A stretch of 64,000 nt of DNA from Paucibacter_B soli (GTDB lineage Bacteria > Pseudomonadota > Gammaproteobacteria > Burkholderiales > Burkholderiaceae_C): NCBI RefSeq assembly GCF_037482845.1, contig NZ_JBBHJW010000001.1:558001-622000 (forward strand). Reading direction: 5' to 3'. Within the stretch, counting starts at the first letter, position 1, and every line of letters starts with the position of its first letter. The notes beneath the pieces were generated by a model. That model saw nothing but the letters and a program-made list of their open reading frames with translations. It ran no database searches and had not been told where the DNA came from. Positions 7,227 to 15,451 of this stretch are shown piece by piece. The translations under genes and the position numbers were made by a program.

Positions 7227-8936
7227 TCAATGCTCCGGCAGCCCCGCTTCGCGCAGTGCCTGCGCATAAGCATCCGCGTGCGCCGCCTGGCGCCCCGCAT
7301 AGCGTTGCCGAAATTCATGCAGGCTGTAGCCGGGATTCAGCTTGAGCAGGCGCTGCACCGATTGGCGCGCCTCCGGCAACTGGCCGGCAAACACCTGTGC
7401 GATTGCCAGCGCCCGATAGGTCGGATAGTGGTTGCCGCGCGCGCGGATGGATCGCTGCGCCAGGTTCATGCATTCGTGCAAGCGCCCAGCGGCCAGCATC
7501 GCGTTGGCGGCGAAGGCGTCGTAGTAGTAGGCCCAGGGGTCCAGCGGTGAGAGCGACAGGGCCACGGCGGCGGCTTCGGCCGCGCGCTGGCCTTGGTCCT
7601 GGTAGCTGAGCAGGGCCGACTTGAACAGCCAGGCCAGGGCCTCGCTGGGGTTTTGCTGCAGGGCAGCGTCGTAGCGCAGCCGCGCGGTCTCGAGCTCACC
7701 GCGCAGAAAGCCTTCGACCAGCCCGTCCATCGCGAGGCTGAGCGCATGCTCGGGCTGCGCCTGCAGCGCCGACTGCGTGGCCGCATGTGCAGCCTCATAG
7801 CCCTCGTCGGCATGGGTCCACCCCTGCGCAACGCTCATCACATGCCATTTGGCCAACCAGGCCAGCGGCTCGGCGGCCCGCGGATGCAAGGCATGCACAT
7901 GCTCCAGCAGCACACGCGCCTGCCGGAATGTGGGCGGCGACAGTTTGTGCAACTGCGTTATCCCGGCCAGCAACAGGCTGTAGTCCTGCACGCTGTCCCA
8001 GTTGGGCAGCTGGGCCGCGCGCAAGGCGCCGGACACCACCAAGGCATTGACGTCCTCGACCACGCGCCCAACCACCTCGGCGTCGCCGCGCAGCAGGTCA
8101 CCGATGTCGCATGAGAGCCGCTCGGCCCAGATGGGACGGCCGCTGGCCACCTCGAAGAACTGCAGCTCCAGAAAGAGACGCTGCCCCATGCCGACGCTGC
8201 ACTGCCCCCGCAACAGATGCGACGCGCCGAGCTTGGCACCGATGTCGGCAACCGCTTGCTGGCGATTCCTGAACGCGGCGCTGGAAAGCCTGGTGATGAT
8301 GCGCAAATGGCTGGAGCGCGACAGCCCCGTGATCACGGCATCGGCGAACAGATCCCCCGCCACCGCGAACTGCGGCTCGCCGCCCAGCACCTGCAGGGGC
8401 AACACGGCAATGCTGGGCAGCAGTCCAGGGCCGGCGCGCTCGGCGGGCAACCAGGGTGCATCGTCCAAGACCCGAAACACATGGCAAGGGTCCAGCCCCA
8501 CGCGCAAGCTGGCCTCGCCCTGATCTTCCAATTCCGCATCCAGGCGGGCGCTCACACCATCGCAGGCCTGAGCGGACAACCACAGGCCGCCCGCCTCGGC
8601 CAGCGAGGCCAGCCGGCGTGCCACGAGCAACTCGCTGGCATCGGCCTCCAGGCTTTCCGGCACGGGGTGGGCGTGCAGCCCAAAACGCAAGGCGATGTCG
8701 CCGGGTTTGCCGCTCATGGGCAGCAAGCCCTGGCGCAGCTTGCGCGCCAAGGCCAGCATGGCCAGTGGCGGGCCGTCGCGCAGCACGATGCAGTCGGGCG
8801 CTTCGCTGGCCACGCTGAAGCCGGGCTGGCTACCCACGGCCTCGTGGACCTGTTCGCGCACCTGGCGCCATATCACATGGGTACGCAGGGGCGGGGCATC
8901 ATGTCCGGCGTCGGCCAGTATCGCCAGGCTGCTCAT
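7227..8936 (-). CDS. TPR protein with TolB-like and degenerate nucleotide-cyclase-like domains
   Basis: About 569 residues from the ATG at 8936 (MSSLAILADAG...); the reading frame stays open upstream to 9092, so the start is uncertain. Residues 10-165 resemble the C-terminal part of a class III adenylate cyclase domain (LRFGLHAHPVPES...VARRLASLAEAGGLWLSA), but the metal-binding aspartates are not apparent, so it is probably a sensor. PSIAVLPLQVLGGEPQFAVAG with FADAVITGLSRSSHLRIITRLSS matches the TolB-like region found in cyclase/TPR regulators. From about residue 290 to the end are helical TPR-like repeats (LLLAGITQLHKLS, PLAWLAKWHV, ALQQNPSEALAWL, YPTYRALAIAQVFAGQLPEA). A signalling or scaffold role for the downstream PAP2-like and protease genes is inferred from position only. 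Confidence 0.75.
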   Translation of the reverse strand: MSSLAILADAGHDAPPLRTHVIWRQVREQVHEAVGSQPGFSVASEAPDCIVLRDGPPLAMLALARKLRQGLLPMSGKPGDIALRFGLHAHPVPESLEADASELLVARRLASLAEAGGLWLSAQACDGVSARLDAELEDQGEASLRVGLDPCHVFRVLDDAPWLPAERAGPGLLPSIAVLPLQVLGGEPQFAVAGDLFADAVITGLSRSSHLRIITRLSSAAFRNRQQAVADIGAKLGASHLLRGQCSVGMGQRLFLELQFFEVASGRPIWAERLSCDIGDLLRGDAEVVGRVVEDVNALVVSGALRAAQLPNWDSVQDYSLLLAGITQLHKLSPPTFRQARVLLEHVHALHPRAAEPLAWLAKWHVMSVAQGWTHADEGYEAAHAATQSALQAQPEHALSLAMDGLVEGFLRGELETARLRYDAALQQNPSEALAWLFKSALLSYQDQGQRAAEAAAVALSLSPLDPWAYYYDAFAANAMLAAGRLHECMNLAQRSIRARGNHYPTYRALAIAQVFAGQLPEARQSVQRLLKLNPGYSLHEFRQRYAGRQAAHADAYAQALREAGLPEH

Positions 8937-9246
8937 CGCGTGCTGCGATGCGCCGGCGTCCAGTGCATGCGACTCAGAGTAGCCTGTCTCCACAGCACCC
9001 CCTTGCTGAGGGCGATTGTGCGGGATACGCCCGAGCCACAGCAAGCCGTGGCGGTGCTTTTTAGACACGGCCGTAACCTTGGCCAGCCACATGCTGGTTG
9101 TTTATCGCATGACCCCCGGGCAAGCGAGATGGCGCTGTCACAAGCGGAGCGCCTAATATGAGCCGAGAGGGAAGCAAGCGACCACCATCACAACCGGGAC
9201 CGACCGCACACAAGGCGGTACGGGCTCGAACCAGACAGCCACCACA
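8937..9246. other. 310-bp divergent spacer, no gene seen
   Basis: This spacer separates the minus-strand TPR/PAP2/subtilase cluster from the plus-strand zinc-finger gene. Part of it (up to 9092) may be coding if the TPR protein starts further upstream. I find no convincing promoter pair, RNA gene or inverted repeat. TAATAT near 9148 is the only -10-like hexamer facing right and has no matching -35. Confidence 0.5.
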
Positions 9247-9450
9247 ATGAGCAAAGACACCTACACCAGCGTCAGCGAAGACGGCCTGCGCTATGAGTCG
9301 AAGTTGGGGGGATCACCGTTTCTGGGCAGCGGCCACACCCGCTCCTGCTTCAAGTGCGGCAAGCACCGCCCACCCACCAGCCTGCAGTCCAAGCGCATCC
9401 TCGGGCGCACCGAGGTGGTCTGCAAACCTGGTTGCAGCACGGGCAAGTAG
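9247..9450 (+). CDS. Small zinc-finger-like protein (paralogue of the gene at 2816)
   Basis: A 67-residue protein (MSKDTYTSVSEDGLRYESK) with SCFKCGKHRPPTSLQSKRIL and a C-terminal VCKPGC, giving Cys-x2-Cys...Cys-x3-Cys, a likely single-zinc fold. It shares its whole layout with the protein at 2816-3055. No named family is recognised. There is no strong ribosome-binding site before the ATG. It is on the plus strand, 125 bp ahead of the ProQ-type gene. Positively charged residues around the Cys knuckles (KCGKHR, SKRILGR) would suit nucleic-acid contact, but that is only a guess. Confidence 0.75.
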   Translation: MSKDTYTSVSEDGLRYESKLGGSPFLGSGHTRSCFKCGKHRPPTSLQSKRILGRTEVVCKPGCSTGK

Positions 9451-9575
9451 CGCGCATTGACGACGCTGCGGTCACGGCAGCGGCTCGACTGAATGGGGTG
9501 AGATTTGCCAGGGCTGGCGCGGCATGGGCACAATGCCGCCTTTCCTGCTCACAAAGCCGCCAGCCGGCGCCATCC

Positions 9576-10163
9576 ATGTCGTCTCCCAATCCGCAGCCCG
9601 CCGCGCCGGTCGATCAGAGCCCGGCCGCCTGCGCTGCCCAGCTCAAGCAACTGTTCCCTGCCTTGTTCAGCGGCGGCGCCAAGCCGCTGAAGCTGCGCAT
9701 CCAAGCCGACATCCAGGAACGGGCGCCCGGCGTCTTCACCAAGCAGATGCTGTCGGCCTTTTTGCGCCGCTACACCGGTGGCACCGGCTACCTGATCGCG
9801 CTCAGCAAGGCCCAGCATCGTTTTGACCTCGATGGCCAGCCAGCCGGTGAGCTGAGCCAGGAACACCGCGATGCGGCCGTGCAGGAGCTGGCGCGCCGCC
9901 GCAATCTGACCGAGACACGCCGCGCCGAGGAAGAACAGCAGCAGCGCCAGCGCGCCCAGCTCCTGCACGATTTCTCGCGCACCACGCTGACACCGGCCAA
10001 TTTCTGCGCCCTCAAGGGTATTGCCCCCGAGGCGCTGGAGCCCCTGCTGGAGCAGGCGCGTGAGGAAGAGAAGGCTCGTCGTGCCGTACCAACGCCGGTG
10101 CGCCGGCCGGCGCCGCGCCGGGCCGATCAGCGTCGGCCCAAGGCCAAGCCCGAGGCGCAGTAG
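9576..10163 (+). CDS. ProQ/FinO-family RNA chaperone
   Basis: A 195-residue RNA-binding protein. Residues 15-110 form the ProQ/FinO domain: AAQLKQLFPALFSGGAKPLK, LRIQADIQER, FTKQMLSAFLRRYTGGTGYL and RFDLDGQPAGELSQEHRDAA are its conserved segments. A coiled, glutamine/arginine-rich linker and a highly basic tail (VRRPAPRRADQRRPKAKPEA) follow. Such proteins bind structured 3' ends of small RNAs and mRNAs and affect their stability and pairing. ATG 9576 was chosen because the domain begins shortly after it and the reading upstream looks non-coding. Its stop lies 1 bp from the stop of the convergent exporter gene, with no terminator hairpin between them. Confidence 0.9.
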   Translation: MSSPNPQPAAPVDQSPAACAAQLKQLFPALFSGGAKPLKLRIQADIQERAPGVFTKQMLSAFLRRYTGGTGYLIALSKAQHRFDLDGQPAGELSQEHRDAAVQELARRRNLTETRRAEEEQQQRQRAQLLHDFSRTTLTPANFCALKGIAPEALEPLLEQAREEEKARRAVPTPVRRPAPRRADQRRPKAKPEAQ

Positions 10164-10164
10164 C

Positions 10165-11079
10165 TCAACGCTGCGTCCAGATCACCCCGGCCACGATCAG
10201 CACCATGCCGATCACCGACACCGGGCCGGGGAACTCCGCGAACAAGGGCATGGCCATCAGGGCCGCCAGCACGGGGGCCAGCGCGCCACCCGTGGCCGCA
10301 CGTTGCGCGCCCAGGCGCGCGATCGCGTAGGAATAGCACAGGGTGGACGCCAGCCCCACGCCAAGGCCCTGGATGGCACCGTGCAGCAGCATGTCGTGCC
10401 CCGACATGCTCAGCAGGCCCAGCGGCGGATGCAGCAGCAACCAGGGCGCCAGCAGCAGCAGCGACACGCACGAGATCAGCGCAGCCGCTTCGACGGGCGC
10501 CAGCTGAGCACGGCGCAGCGCCAGCGTGTAGTTGGCCCACATCAGACTGCCCAGCAGAAACAGGGCATAGCCCTGAGCGAGGCCACCATGGCCATGGTTA
10601 AAGGCCAGCAAGCAGGCTACGCCCGCGGCAATCATGACCAGTGGTGCTGGCTTGGACAAGGCGGCCCGACCAAGGCGCAGGGCGTTGAGCAGGGCCACGA
10701 ACAGGGGAATGGTGCCTGGAATCAGGGTGCTGCCGTCCAGCACCGGCGCATGCTTCATGCCCCAACCAGCAATCAAGAAGTAAGGCAGGCCGGCACCGGC
10801 CACGATGCTCAGCCAAGCCGATAACGGCAGAGCGGCAAGGCGGCGCCAGCGCATCCACAGCACCGGTGCGAACACCAAGCCGGCCGGCAGGAATCGCACC
10901 AATGCCAGTTCGGCCGGCGCCAGTTGTGCACGCGCACCGGCGCGCAGCGAGACAAAGAAGCCGGCCCAGATCAACACCGTGACGCCCAGGGCGATCCAGC
11001 CCGCGGTATCGCGGCGCTCGCGACCGAAGCTGGCGCTCATGCCGGCGGTGGCGGGGACGGGGTGGGGAACTATTTGCAT
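10165..11079 (-). CDS. EamA/DMT-family transporter
   Basis: A 304-residue integral inner-membrane protein with about ten hydrophobic segments in two EamA repeats: first TAGWIALGVTVLIWAGFFVS through GVACLLAFNHG, second GYALFLLGSLMWANYTLALR to the C-terminal SVIGMVLIVAGVIWTQR. Family members export amino acids or other small metabolites. The gene is divergent from an Lrp-type regulator, a frequent arrangement for amino-acid exporters under Lrp control; this makes amino-acid efflux likely but not shown. ATG at aa 14 (MSASFGRERR) is a possible alternative start. Confidence 0.88.
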   Translation of the reverse strand: MQIVPHPVPATAGMSASFGRERRDTAGWIALGVTVLIWAGFFVSLRAGARAQLAPAELALVRFLPAGLVFAPVLWMRWRRLAALPLSAWLSIVAGAGLPYFLIAGWGMKHAPVLDGSTLIPGTIPLFVALLNALRLGRAALSKPAPLVMIAAGVACLLAFNHGHGGLAQGYALFLLGSLMWANYTLALRRAQLAPVEAAALISCVSLLLLAPWLLLHPPLGLLSMSGHDMLLHGAIQGLGVGLASTLCYSYAIARLGAQRAATGGALAPVLAALMAMPLFAEFPGPVSVIGMVLIVAGVIWTQR

Positions 11080-11111
11080 GTGGACCTAGGGTTACTACCA
11101 GAACGCATTTT

Positions 11112-11127
11112 CTCGAGCAAGCTCGAG
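11112..11127. repeat. Inverted repeat CTCGAG-CAAG-CTCGAG in the exporter/Lrp spacer
   Basis: Two copies of the palindromic hexamer CTCGAG are separated by 4 bp, so the whole element is nearly symmetric. It lies 33 bp upstream of the EamA gene and 97 bp upstream of the lrp-like gene. It could be an operator for the divergent regulator, although Lrp sites are usually AT-rich, so the assignment is weak. Confidence 0.35.
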
Positions 11128-11223
11128 CCGAATCGACCAGCTTTTCCCCATCGCTGCTTCATCTGCGCGCGAATTCACCAATGACTGCGAGAATCAGGCG
11201 TTTTCCCTCCAAGGAGGCACGCT

Positions 11224-11682
11224 GTGGATCGCATCGATGTGCAAATGCTCGAGTTGCTGCAGGCCGAAGGCCGGCTCAGCATCGCGGAGTTGGCCGAGCG
11301 CGTGGCGCTTTCACCCACGCCCTGCGCGCGGCGACTCAAGCGCCTGGAGGAAGGCGGGTACATTGCCGGCTACCGCGCCGTGCTGGACCGCCAGCGTCTG
11401 CAGCTCGCCACCACCGTGTTCGTGAACGTGCGCCTGATGCACCATCGCGAGGACGCGGTGCGCCTGTTCGAGGCGGCCATGCAGGCGATGCGTGAGGTGG
11501 TGGCCTGCCACGTCGTGTCGGGCGCACACGACTATTTGCTTGAGGTCGTCGTGCGCGACCTGCCCGACTATGAGCAGAGCGTGCGCAAGTTGCAGGCCCA
11601 TCCCATGGTGCAGGACATTACCAGCAATTTCGCCATCCGCAGCGTCAAGAGCGGCGCGGCGCTGCCGCTCAAATCGCTGTGA
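11224..11682 (+). CDS. Lrp/AsnC-family transcriptional regulator
   Basis: A 152-residue regulator. The N-terminal helix-turn-helix reads MDRIDVQMLELLQAEGRLSI, AELAERVALSPTPCARRLKR, LEEGGYIAGYRAVLDRQRL; the C-terminal AsnC/RAM ligand domain includes EVVACHVVSGAHDYLLEVVV and ends with DITSNFAIRSVKSGAALPL. The GTG start is supported by AAGGAGG 6 nt upstream. It is divergent from the EamA exporter gene and overlaps the following DTW-domain gene by 4 bp (GTGA). It probably senses an amino acid and controls the exporter (inferred from gene order). Confidence 0.93.
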   Translation: MDRIDVQMLELLQAEGRLSIAELAERVALSPTPCARRLKRLEEGGYIAGYRAVLDRQRLQLATTVFVNVRLMHHREDAVRLFEAAMQAMREVVACHVVSGAHDYLLEVVVRDLPDYEQSVRKLQAHPMVQDITSNFAIRSVKSGAALPLKSL

Positions 11683-12266
11683 GCCGCCGCGCCCTCTGCC
11701 CGCGCTGCGAGCGCCCACTGAGCGCCTGCCTGTGCGAACTGGTGCAGCCGGTGTCGAATCGGGTGCGGGTGCTGATCCTGCAGCACCCCTCGGAGAAGCG
11801 GCAGGCCAAGGGCACGGCGCGCCTGCTGTTGCTGTCCTTGCAGCATTGCGAGCTGCGTGTGGGCGAGCAGTTTGCGCCCGATCCAGACACAAATGGGCGC
11901 TACAGCCTGTTGCTTTACCCGAGCAGCCCCGCCGACGCGATGTTGCCGGCGGGTCCGCCACCGGACGTCACGCGTCTGACCCAGTTGGCAGGACTGCGGC
12001 TGATCGTGCTGGACGGCACCTGGCGCAAGAGCCGCAAACTGCTCTATCAAAACCCCTGGCTGCAGGCCTTGCCACGGCTGCCGCTACAGAGCCTGCCAGC
12101 ACCGGCCTACCGCATCCGGCGCGCACATGCCAAGCATCAGCTCTCCACGCTGGAGGCCGTGGCCTGTGCCCTGCAGCAACTCGAGGGCAGGCCGGCGCAC
12201 TGGCAGCCGCTTTGGCAGAGCTTTGAAGCCTTCATTGCGCGCGAACTGGAACGGCAGCGCCAATGA
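11679..12266 (+). CDS. DTW-domain tRNA-uridine aminocarboxypropyltransferase
   Basis: A 195-residue DTW-family protein, the family that transfers the aminocarboxypropyl group of S-adenosylmethionine to uridine in tRNA (acp3U; E. coli TapT/YfiP). Visible motifs are an N-terminal Cys cluster (LCPRCERPLSACLC), the HPSEKRQAKGTARLL segment, LLYPSSPAD, and the defining LDGTWRKSRKLL (family DGTW). IRRAHAKHQLSTLEAVA is the conserved C-terminal element. The GTG start overlaps the stop of the lrp-like gene, so it is translated from the same message. Length fits the short TapT-like branch. Confidence 0.88.
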   Translation: MSRRALCPRCERPLSACLCELVQPVSNRVRVLILQHPSEKRQAKGTARLLLLSLQHCELRVGEQFAPDPDTNGRYSLLLYPSSPADAMLPAGPPPDVTRLTQLAGLRLIVLDGTWRKSRKLLYQNPWLQALPRLPLQSLPAPAYRIRRAHAKHQLSTLEAVACALQQLEGRPAHWQPLWQSFEAFIARELERQRQ

Positions 12267-12309
12267 GCGCTACAGTCCGCGATCGAAAAATGCTTGGCAA
12301 CCGAAACAC

Positions 12310-13125
12310 ATGCGCGCATTGATCAGCCCCCGCAGCACCGACGTGCGTGCCTGGGTCACGCCCGAGGACCTGAACGTGGCGCCCGAGTTGCTCGGCAAGC
12401 CGCTGGCCACGCCGGCCAAGCGGGCGATGGCAATGCTCATCGACCTGCTGTTGATCTCGCTGACATCCAATCTTGGCAATATCTGGTGGCTTTGTGCCAC
12501 CGGCGTCGGTGGCTTGCTTTGGCTGCGCCGCAAGCCCGAGAAGCCACGCCGGATCGGCTGGGCCGTCGTCGCTGTGATGCTGGCGCTGGGGGCGCAGCAG
12601 ACTTGGCAAGACCTGACCCGTGAACCGCACGCCGCCCGACCGCATGAGGCTGCGGAGTCGGCGAGCACGGATGACGAGGCAGACAGCAAGGACCGGCGCA
12701 TCGCCGAACTGGAAGCCAAGCTCGCCAAGGAGCGCGCCAAACAACCGCTGGACTTGCGCGGCCAGATCAAGCACTGGATCGATGAAATCGGACTCAGCTA
12801 CGGCTGGGCCTTGCTGTACTTCACATTCCTGCCGGTGGCCTGGCCCGGCCAGACGGCTGGCAAACGCCTGCTCGGATTGCGCGTGGTCGAGTTGACCGGC
12901 AAACCGCTGACGCTGATGACCTGCTTCAAGCGCTATGGCGGGTACGCCGCCGGCATGGCCACCGGCTTCATGGGTTTTCTGCAGATCTTCTGGGACAGCA
13001 ACTGCCAGACCATCGAGGACAAGACGGCGCACACGGTGGTGATTGATCTGCGCAATCCTGCGCGCCTGGCCATGCAGGCAGGGGGCGAGGCAAACGCCGG
13101 AAACGAAAAAGCCGCTAGCAATTAG
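12310..13125 (+). CDS. RDD-family membrane protein with a coiled-coil insert
   Basis: A 271-residue membrane protein. AKRAMAMLIDLLLISL (residues 37-52, with the R and D typical of the first RDD helix) opens the domain; further hydrophobic segments follow at about 57-100. A charged, helical stretch (DDEADSKDRRIAELEAKLAKE) of about 60 residues interrupts the domain, and the second half continues YGWALLYFTFLPVAWPGQTA, GKRLLGLRVVELTGKPLT. The function of RDD proteins is mostly unknown; some are linked to ion or solute transport. The start at 12310 begins just before the conserved core. Its stop codon lies inside the stem of an intrinsic terminator. Confidence 0.8.
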   Translation: MRALISPRSTDVRAWVTPEDLNVAPELLGKPLATPAKRAMAMLIDLLLISLTSNLGNIWWLCATGVGGLLWLRRKPEKPRRIGWAVVAVMLALGAQQTWQDLTREPHAARPHEAAESASTDDEADSKDRRIAELEAKLAKERAKQPLDLRGQIKHWIDEIGLSYGWALLYFTFLPVAWPGQTAGKRLLGLRVVELTGKPLTLMTCFKRYGGYAAGMATGFMGFLQIFWDSNCQTIEDKTAHTVVIDLRNPARLAMQAGGEANAGNEKAASN

Positions 13126-13135
13126 CGGCTTTTGA
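13106..13135. terminator. Bidirectional intrinsic terminator between the RDD gene and tRNA-fMet
   Basis: A 7-bp GC-rich stem GCCGCTA/TAGCGGC with a 5-nt loop, flanked by AAAAA on the left and TTTT on the right, so it can end transcription in both directions. The TAG stop of the RDD gene is part of the right arm. It also lies directly after the downstream tRNA-fMet on the minus strand. Confidence 0.85.
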
Positions 13136-13137
13136 CT

Positions 13138-13214
<77 letters not shown>

Positions 13215-13225
13215 ACTGATCTGAA

Positions 13226-13254
13226 CAAAAAAGCCGCCCGACTGGTGAGCGGCT
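13226..13254 (-). terminator. Intrinsic terminator between the two tRNA-fMet genes
   Basis: On the minus strand AGCCGC and GCGGCT pair around an 11-nt loop and are followed at once by TTTTTT. It directly follows the upstream tRNA copy and precedes the downstream copy by 11 nt, with no promoter in the remaining space. Confidence 0.75.
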
Positions 13255-13279
13255 CTTGCCGAACCGAAGTTCTGTTATT

Positions 13280-13356
<77 letters not shown>

Positions 13357-13368
13357 ACTGAAGCTAGC

Positions 13369-13398
13369 AGTATAGCGCACTATTGCGAGTCTTGTCAG
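13369..13398 (-). promoter_or_regulatory. Sigma70-type promoter for the tRNA-fMet pair
   Basis: CTGACA (-35) and TATACT (-10) are separated by 18 bp, each matching the consensus at five of six bases. The start point would be only a few bases ahead of the tRNA 5' end, as usual for tRNA genes. The -35 box includes the TGA stop codon of dsbD. Confidence 0.7.
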
Positions 13399-15278
13399 AG
13401 CCCGGCGGCTTCTAGCGAAGAAAGAAAGCGTGGCGCGTCCTGAAAACCAATCACGCGCACGCCCTGCAGTTCCTCACCGGCAGGACTGAAGAAGATGGTG
13501 CCGGGCGGGCCAAACAACTTGAAACGCTTGAGCAGTTCGCGATCGGTCGCCGAGTTGGCCGTGACGTCGGCCTTCAAGAGCAGCGCCTTCGCGAGCCGTT
13601 GCTGCACCGCGGGTTCACTGAAAGTGAAACGCTCCATCTCCTTGCAGGACTTGCACCAATCGGCGTAGAAATCAAGCATCACCGGCTTGCCGGCAGTCTT
13701 GAGGATCTGGTCGAGCTCGGCCACGTCGTGAACAAGCTTGAACGGCAAATCGGCCGATGCGCCCGCGGCAAGCGGGACCGCGCCGCTCTTGAGCGTCGAC
13801 GCCTGCGCCAGGCTCACGCCACTCAGTGGCTTGAACGGATCGGTGCCTCCCGCGGCGGCCCCCACCCATTGCAACAGGCCAAAGGTTAGCGCCGCGAACG
13901 CGAGCGTCTTGCGCAACCATGCACGCGGGCCAGCACCTGCATGCCAGGGCTTGAACAGGCCCAGGGCCAGCGAGCTGCCGACCAGCAGGGCGCCCACAAG
14001 GGCCTGGTGGAGCGCGTCAGGCAGAACGGGCTGCACCGTCCAGAGCGCCACCGCCAATAGCAGCATGCCGAAGAAATGCTTCACGCCATCCATCCACGGC
14101 CCGGCGCGCGGCAGCAAGGTGCCCGCCGACAGCCCCAGCAGCAGCAGCGGCACGCTCATGCCATTGGCCATGGCATAGAGGGCCGAACCGCCCAGCACCA
14201 CATCCTGGCTCTTGCTGAGATAGAGCAAGGCACTGGCGAGCACGCCCGTGACGCATGGGCTCACCAGAATCGCCGACACCGCCCCCATCAGGAAGACCGC
14301 CGCGAAGCGACCGCCCTCAAGCTTTTGCGTGGTGTCGTTGAGCCTGTTGGCAAAACGGCTGGGCAGTTGCAGCTCGTAGGCACCGAACATCGACAGCGCG
14401 AACAGCAGCAGGGCCAGGCCGAACACGATCAGCACCGGGGTGGACTGGAAATAGGCCGCCAGGCCCTCGCCCGCCAAGCCGGCCGCGATGCCCAGGGCGG
14501 TATAGACCAAGGCCATGCCTTGGGAATAGGCCAGCGCCAGCGCAAAGCCACGACCGCGCGAAACCTTGCCGCCGCCGCCCACGATGATGGAAGCCAGGAT
14601 GGGCACCATGGGCAACACGCAAGGCGTCAACGACAGGCCGACGCCGCCAATGAAGAACAGGCCCACCACCAGCCAGAAGCGGCCGGACTGCAGCACCTCA
14701 TCGAGCCGGTTAGCCGGCTTGTCGGCCGCACCGCTCGGTATCGACTTGGCCACAGTGTCTATGGCGGGCGACAACTCGCCGCTCCCGCTCGCCGCCCCAA
14801 AGCTGCCAAAGCCTTCGGCAGCAGGCAGCAGGCTCGCCGAGCCGTCGCCACCGAACTGCTTGAGCCTCAACGCGACGGGACGTGTCATGGGGGGGTAACA
14901 CAGGCCCTTGTCGGCACAGCCCTGGCCGGTCACGCGCAGTTCAAGAATGGGCGCCCCCTGCTCGATCGCCACGCGCACCTTGAGGCCATCGCGGTAGACC
15001 TCGACTTCCTTCTGGAAGGTCTCGTCGTACTTCTTCTTGCCATCGGGAATGCTCACGGCGCCCAGTTGCCCGGCGCCCTGCAGTTCGAACTTGAACTGGT
15101 CGCGGTACATGTAATACCCGGGCGCAATGATGAAGCTGACTTCGGCGCTGCGTTCATCCACAGCGCGCACCGCCAGCTTGAAGGCTTGTTCGGGCTCGAG
15201 GAAATCATCGGCATGCACGGCAATAGCGGATGCCAGGCCGAGCAGTACGAAGAAGAATAGGCGACGCAGGATGGACAT
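13395..15278 (-). CDS. dsbD: Thiol:disulfide interchange protein DsbD
   Basis: An inner-membrane electron carrier that passes reducing power from cytoplasmic thioredoxin to periplasmic DsbC and related proteins. The 627-residue protein has a signal peptide (MSILRRLFFFVLLGLASAIAVHA), a periplasmic alpha domain with its Cys pair in GCADKGLCYPP, a central eight-helix domain with cysteines in SLTPCVLPMVP and VSPCVTGV, and a C-terminal thioredoxin-like domain with ADWCKSCKE. All three redox pairs are present and the length is normal. It is monocistronic, between the alpha-operon terminator and the tRNA-fMet genes; the tRNA promoter overlaps its stop codon. Confidence 0.96.
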   Translation of the reverse strand: MSILRRLFFFVLLGLASAIAVHADDFLEPEQAFKLAVRAVDERSAEVSFIIAPGYYMYRDQFKFELQGAGQLGAVSIPDGKKKYDETFQKEVEVYRDGLKVRVAIEQGAPILELRVTGQGCADKGLCYPPMTRPVALRLKQFGGDGSASLLPAAEGFGSFGAASGSGELSPAIDTVAKSIPSGAADKPANRLDEVLQSGRFWLVVGLFFIGGVGLSLTPCVLPMVPILASIIVGGGGKVSRGRGFALALAYSQGMALVYTALGIAAGLAGEGLAAYFQSTPVLIVFGLALLLFALSMFGAYELQLPSRFANRLNDTTQKLEGGRFAAVFLMGAVSAILVSPCVTGVLASALLYLSKSQDVVLGGSALYAMANGMSVPLLLLGLSAGTLLPRAGPWMDGVKHFFGMLLLAVALWTVQPVLPDALHQALVGALLVGSSLALGLFKPWHAGAGPRAWLRKTLAFAALTFGLLQWVGAAAGGTDPFKPLSGVSLAQASTLKSGAVPLAAGASADLPFKLVHDVAELDQILKTAGKPVMLDFYADWCKSCKEMERFTFSEPAVQQRLAKALLLKADVTANSATDRELLKRFKLFGPPGTIFFSPAGEELQGVRVIGFQDAPRFLSSLEAAGL

Positions 15279-15400
15279 GAAGATCAGCAGGATGTGAGCT
15301 CGAATGCAGGCCTACGGCATGCCCGCTCAAGCGAAGCGCGCAGCTTAGCGCCATTCAAGACTGGCCGCCTTAGGTCTTACGGCAGACCTTGCTGCAGACG

Positions 15401-15428
15401 AAAAAAAGGCCAGCTGGTGCTGGCCTTT
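15401..15428 (-). terminator. Intrinsic terminator of the alpha operon
   Basis: On the minus strand GGCCAGC and GCTGGCC pair around a 4-nt loop and run into seven T residues. It lies 24 bp after the rplQ stop and marks the end of the spc/alpha transcription units. Confidence 0.92.
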
Positions 15429-15451
15429 CTCGATGCGCGTTGCAGATGAAT

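Noticed and set aside
8937..9092. N-terminal 52-codon extension of the TPR/TolB protein
   Set aside because: The extra sequence (MWLAKVTAVSKKHRHG...) looks like translated non-coding DNA and precedes any recognisable domain; kept only as an alternative start.
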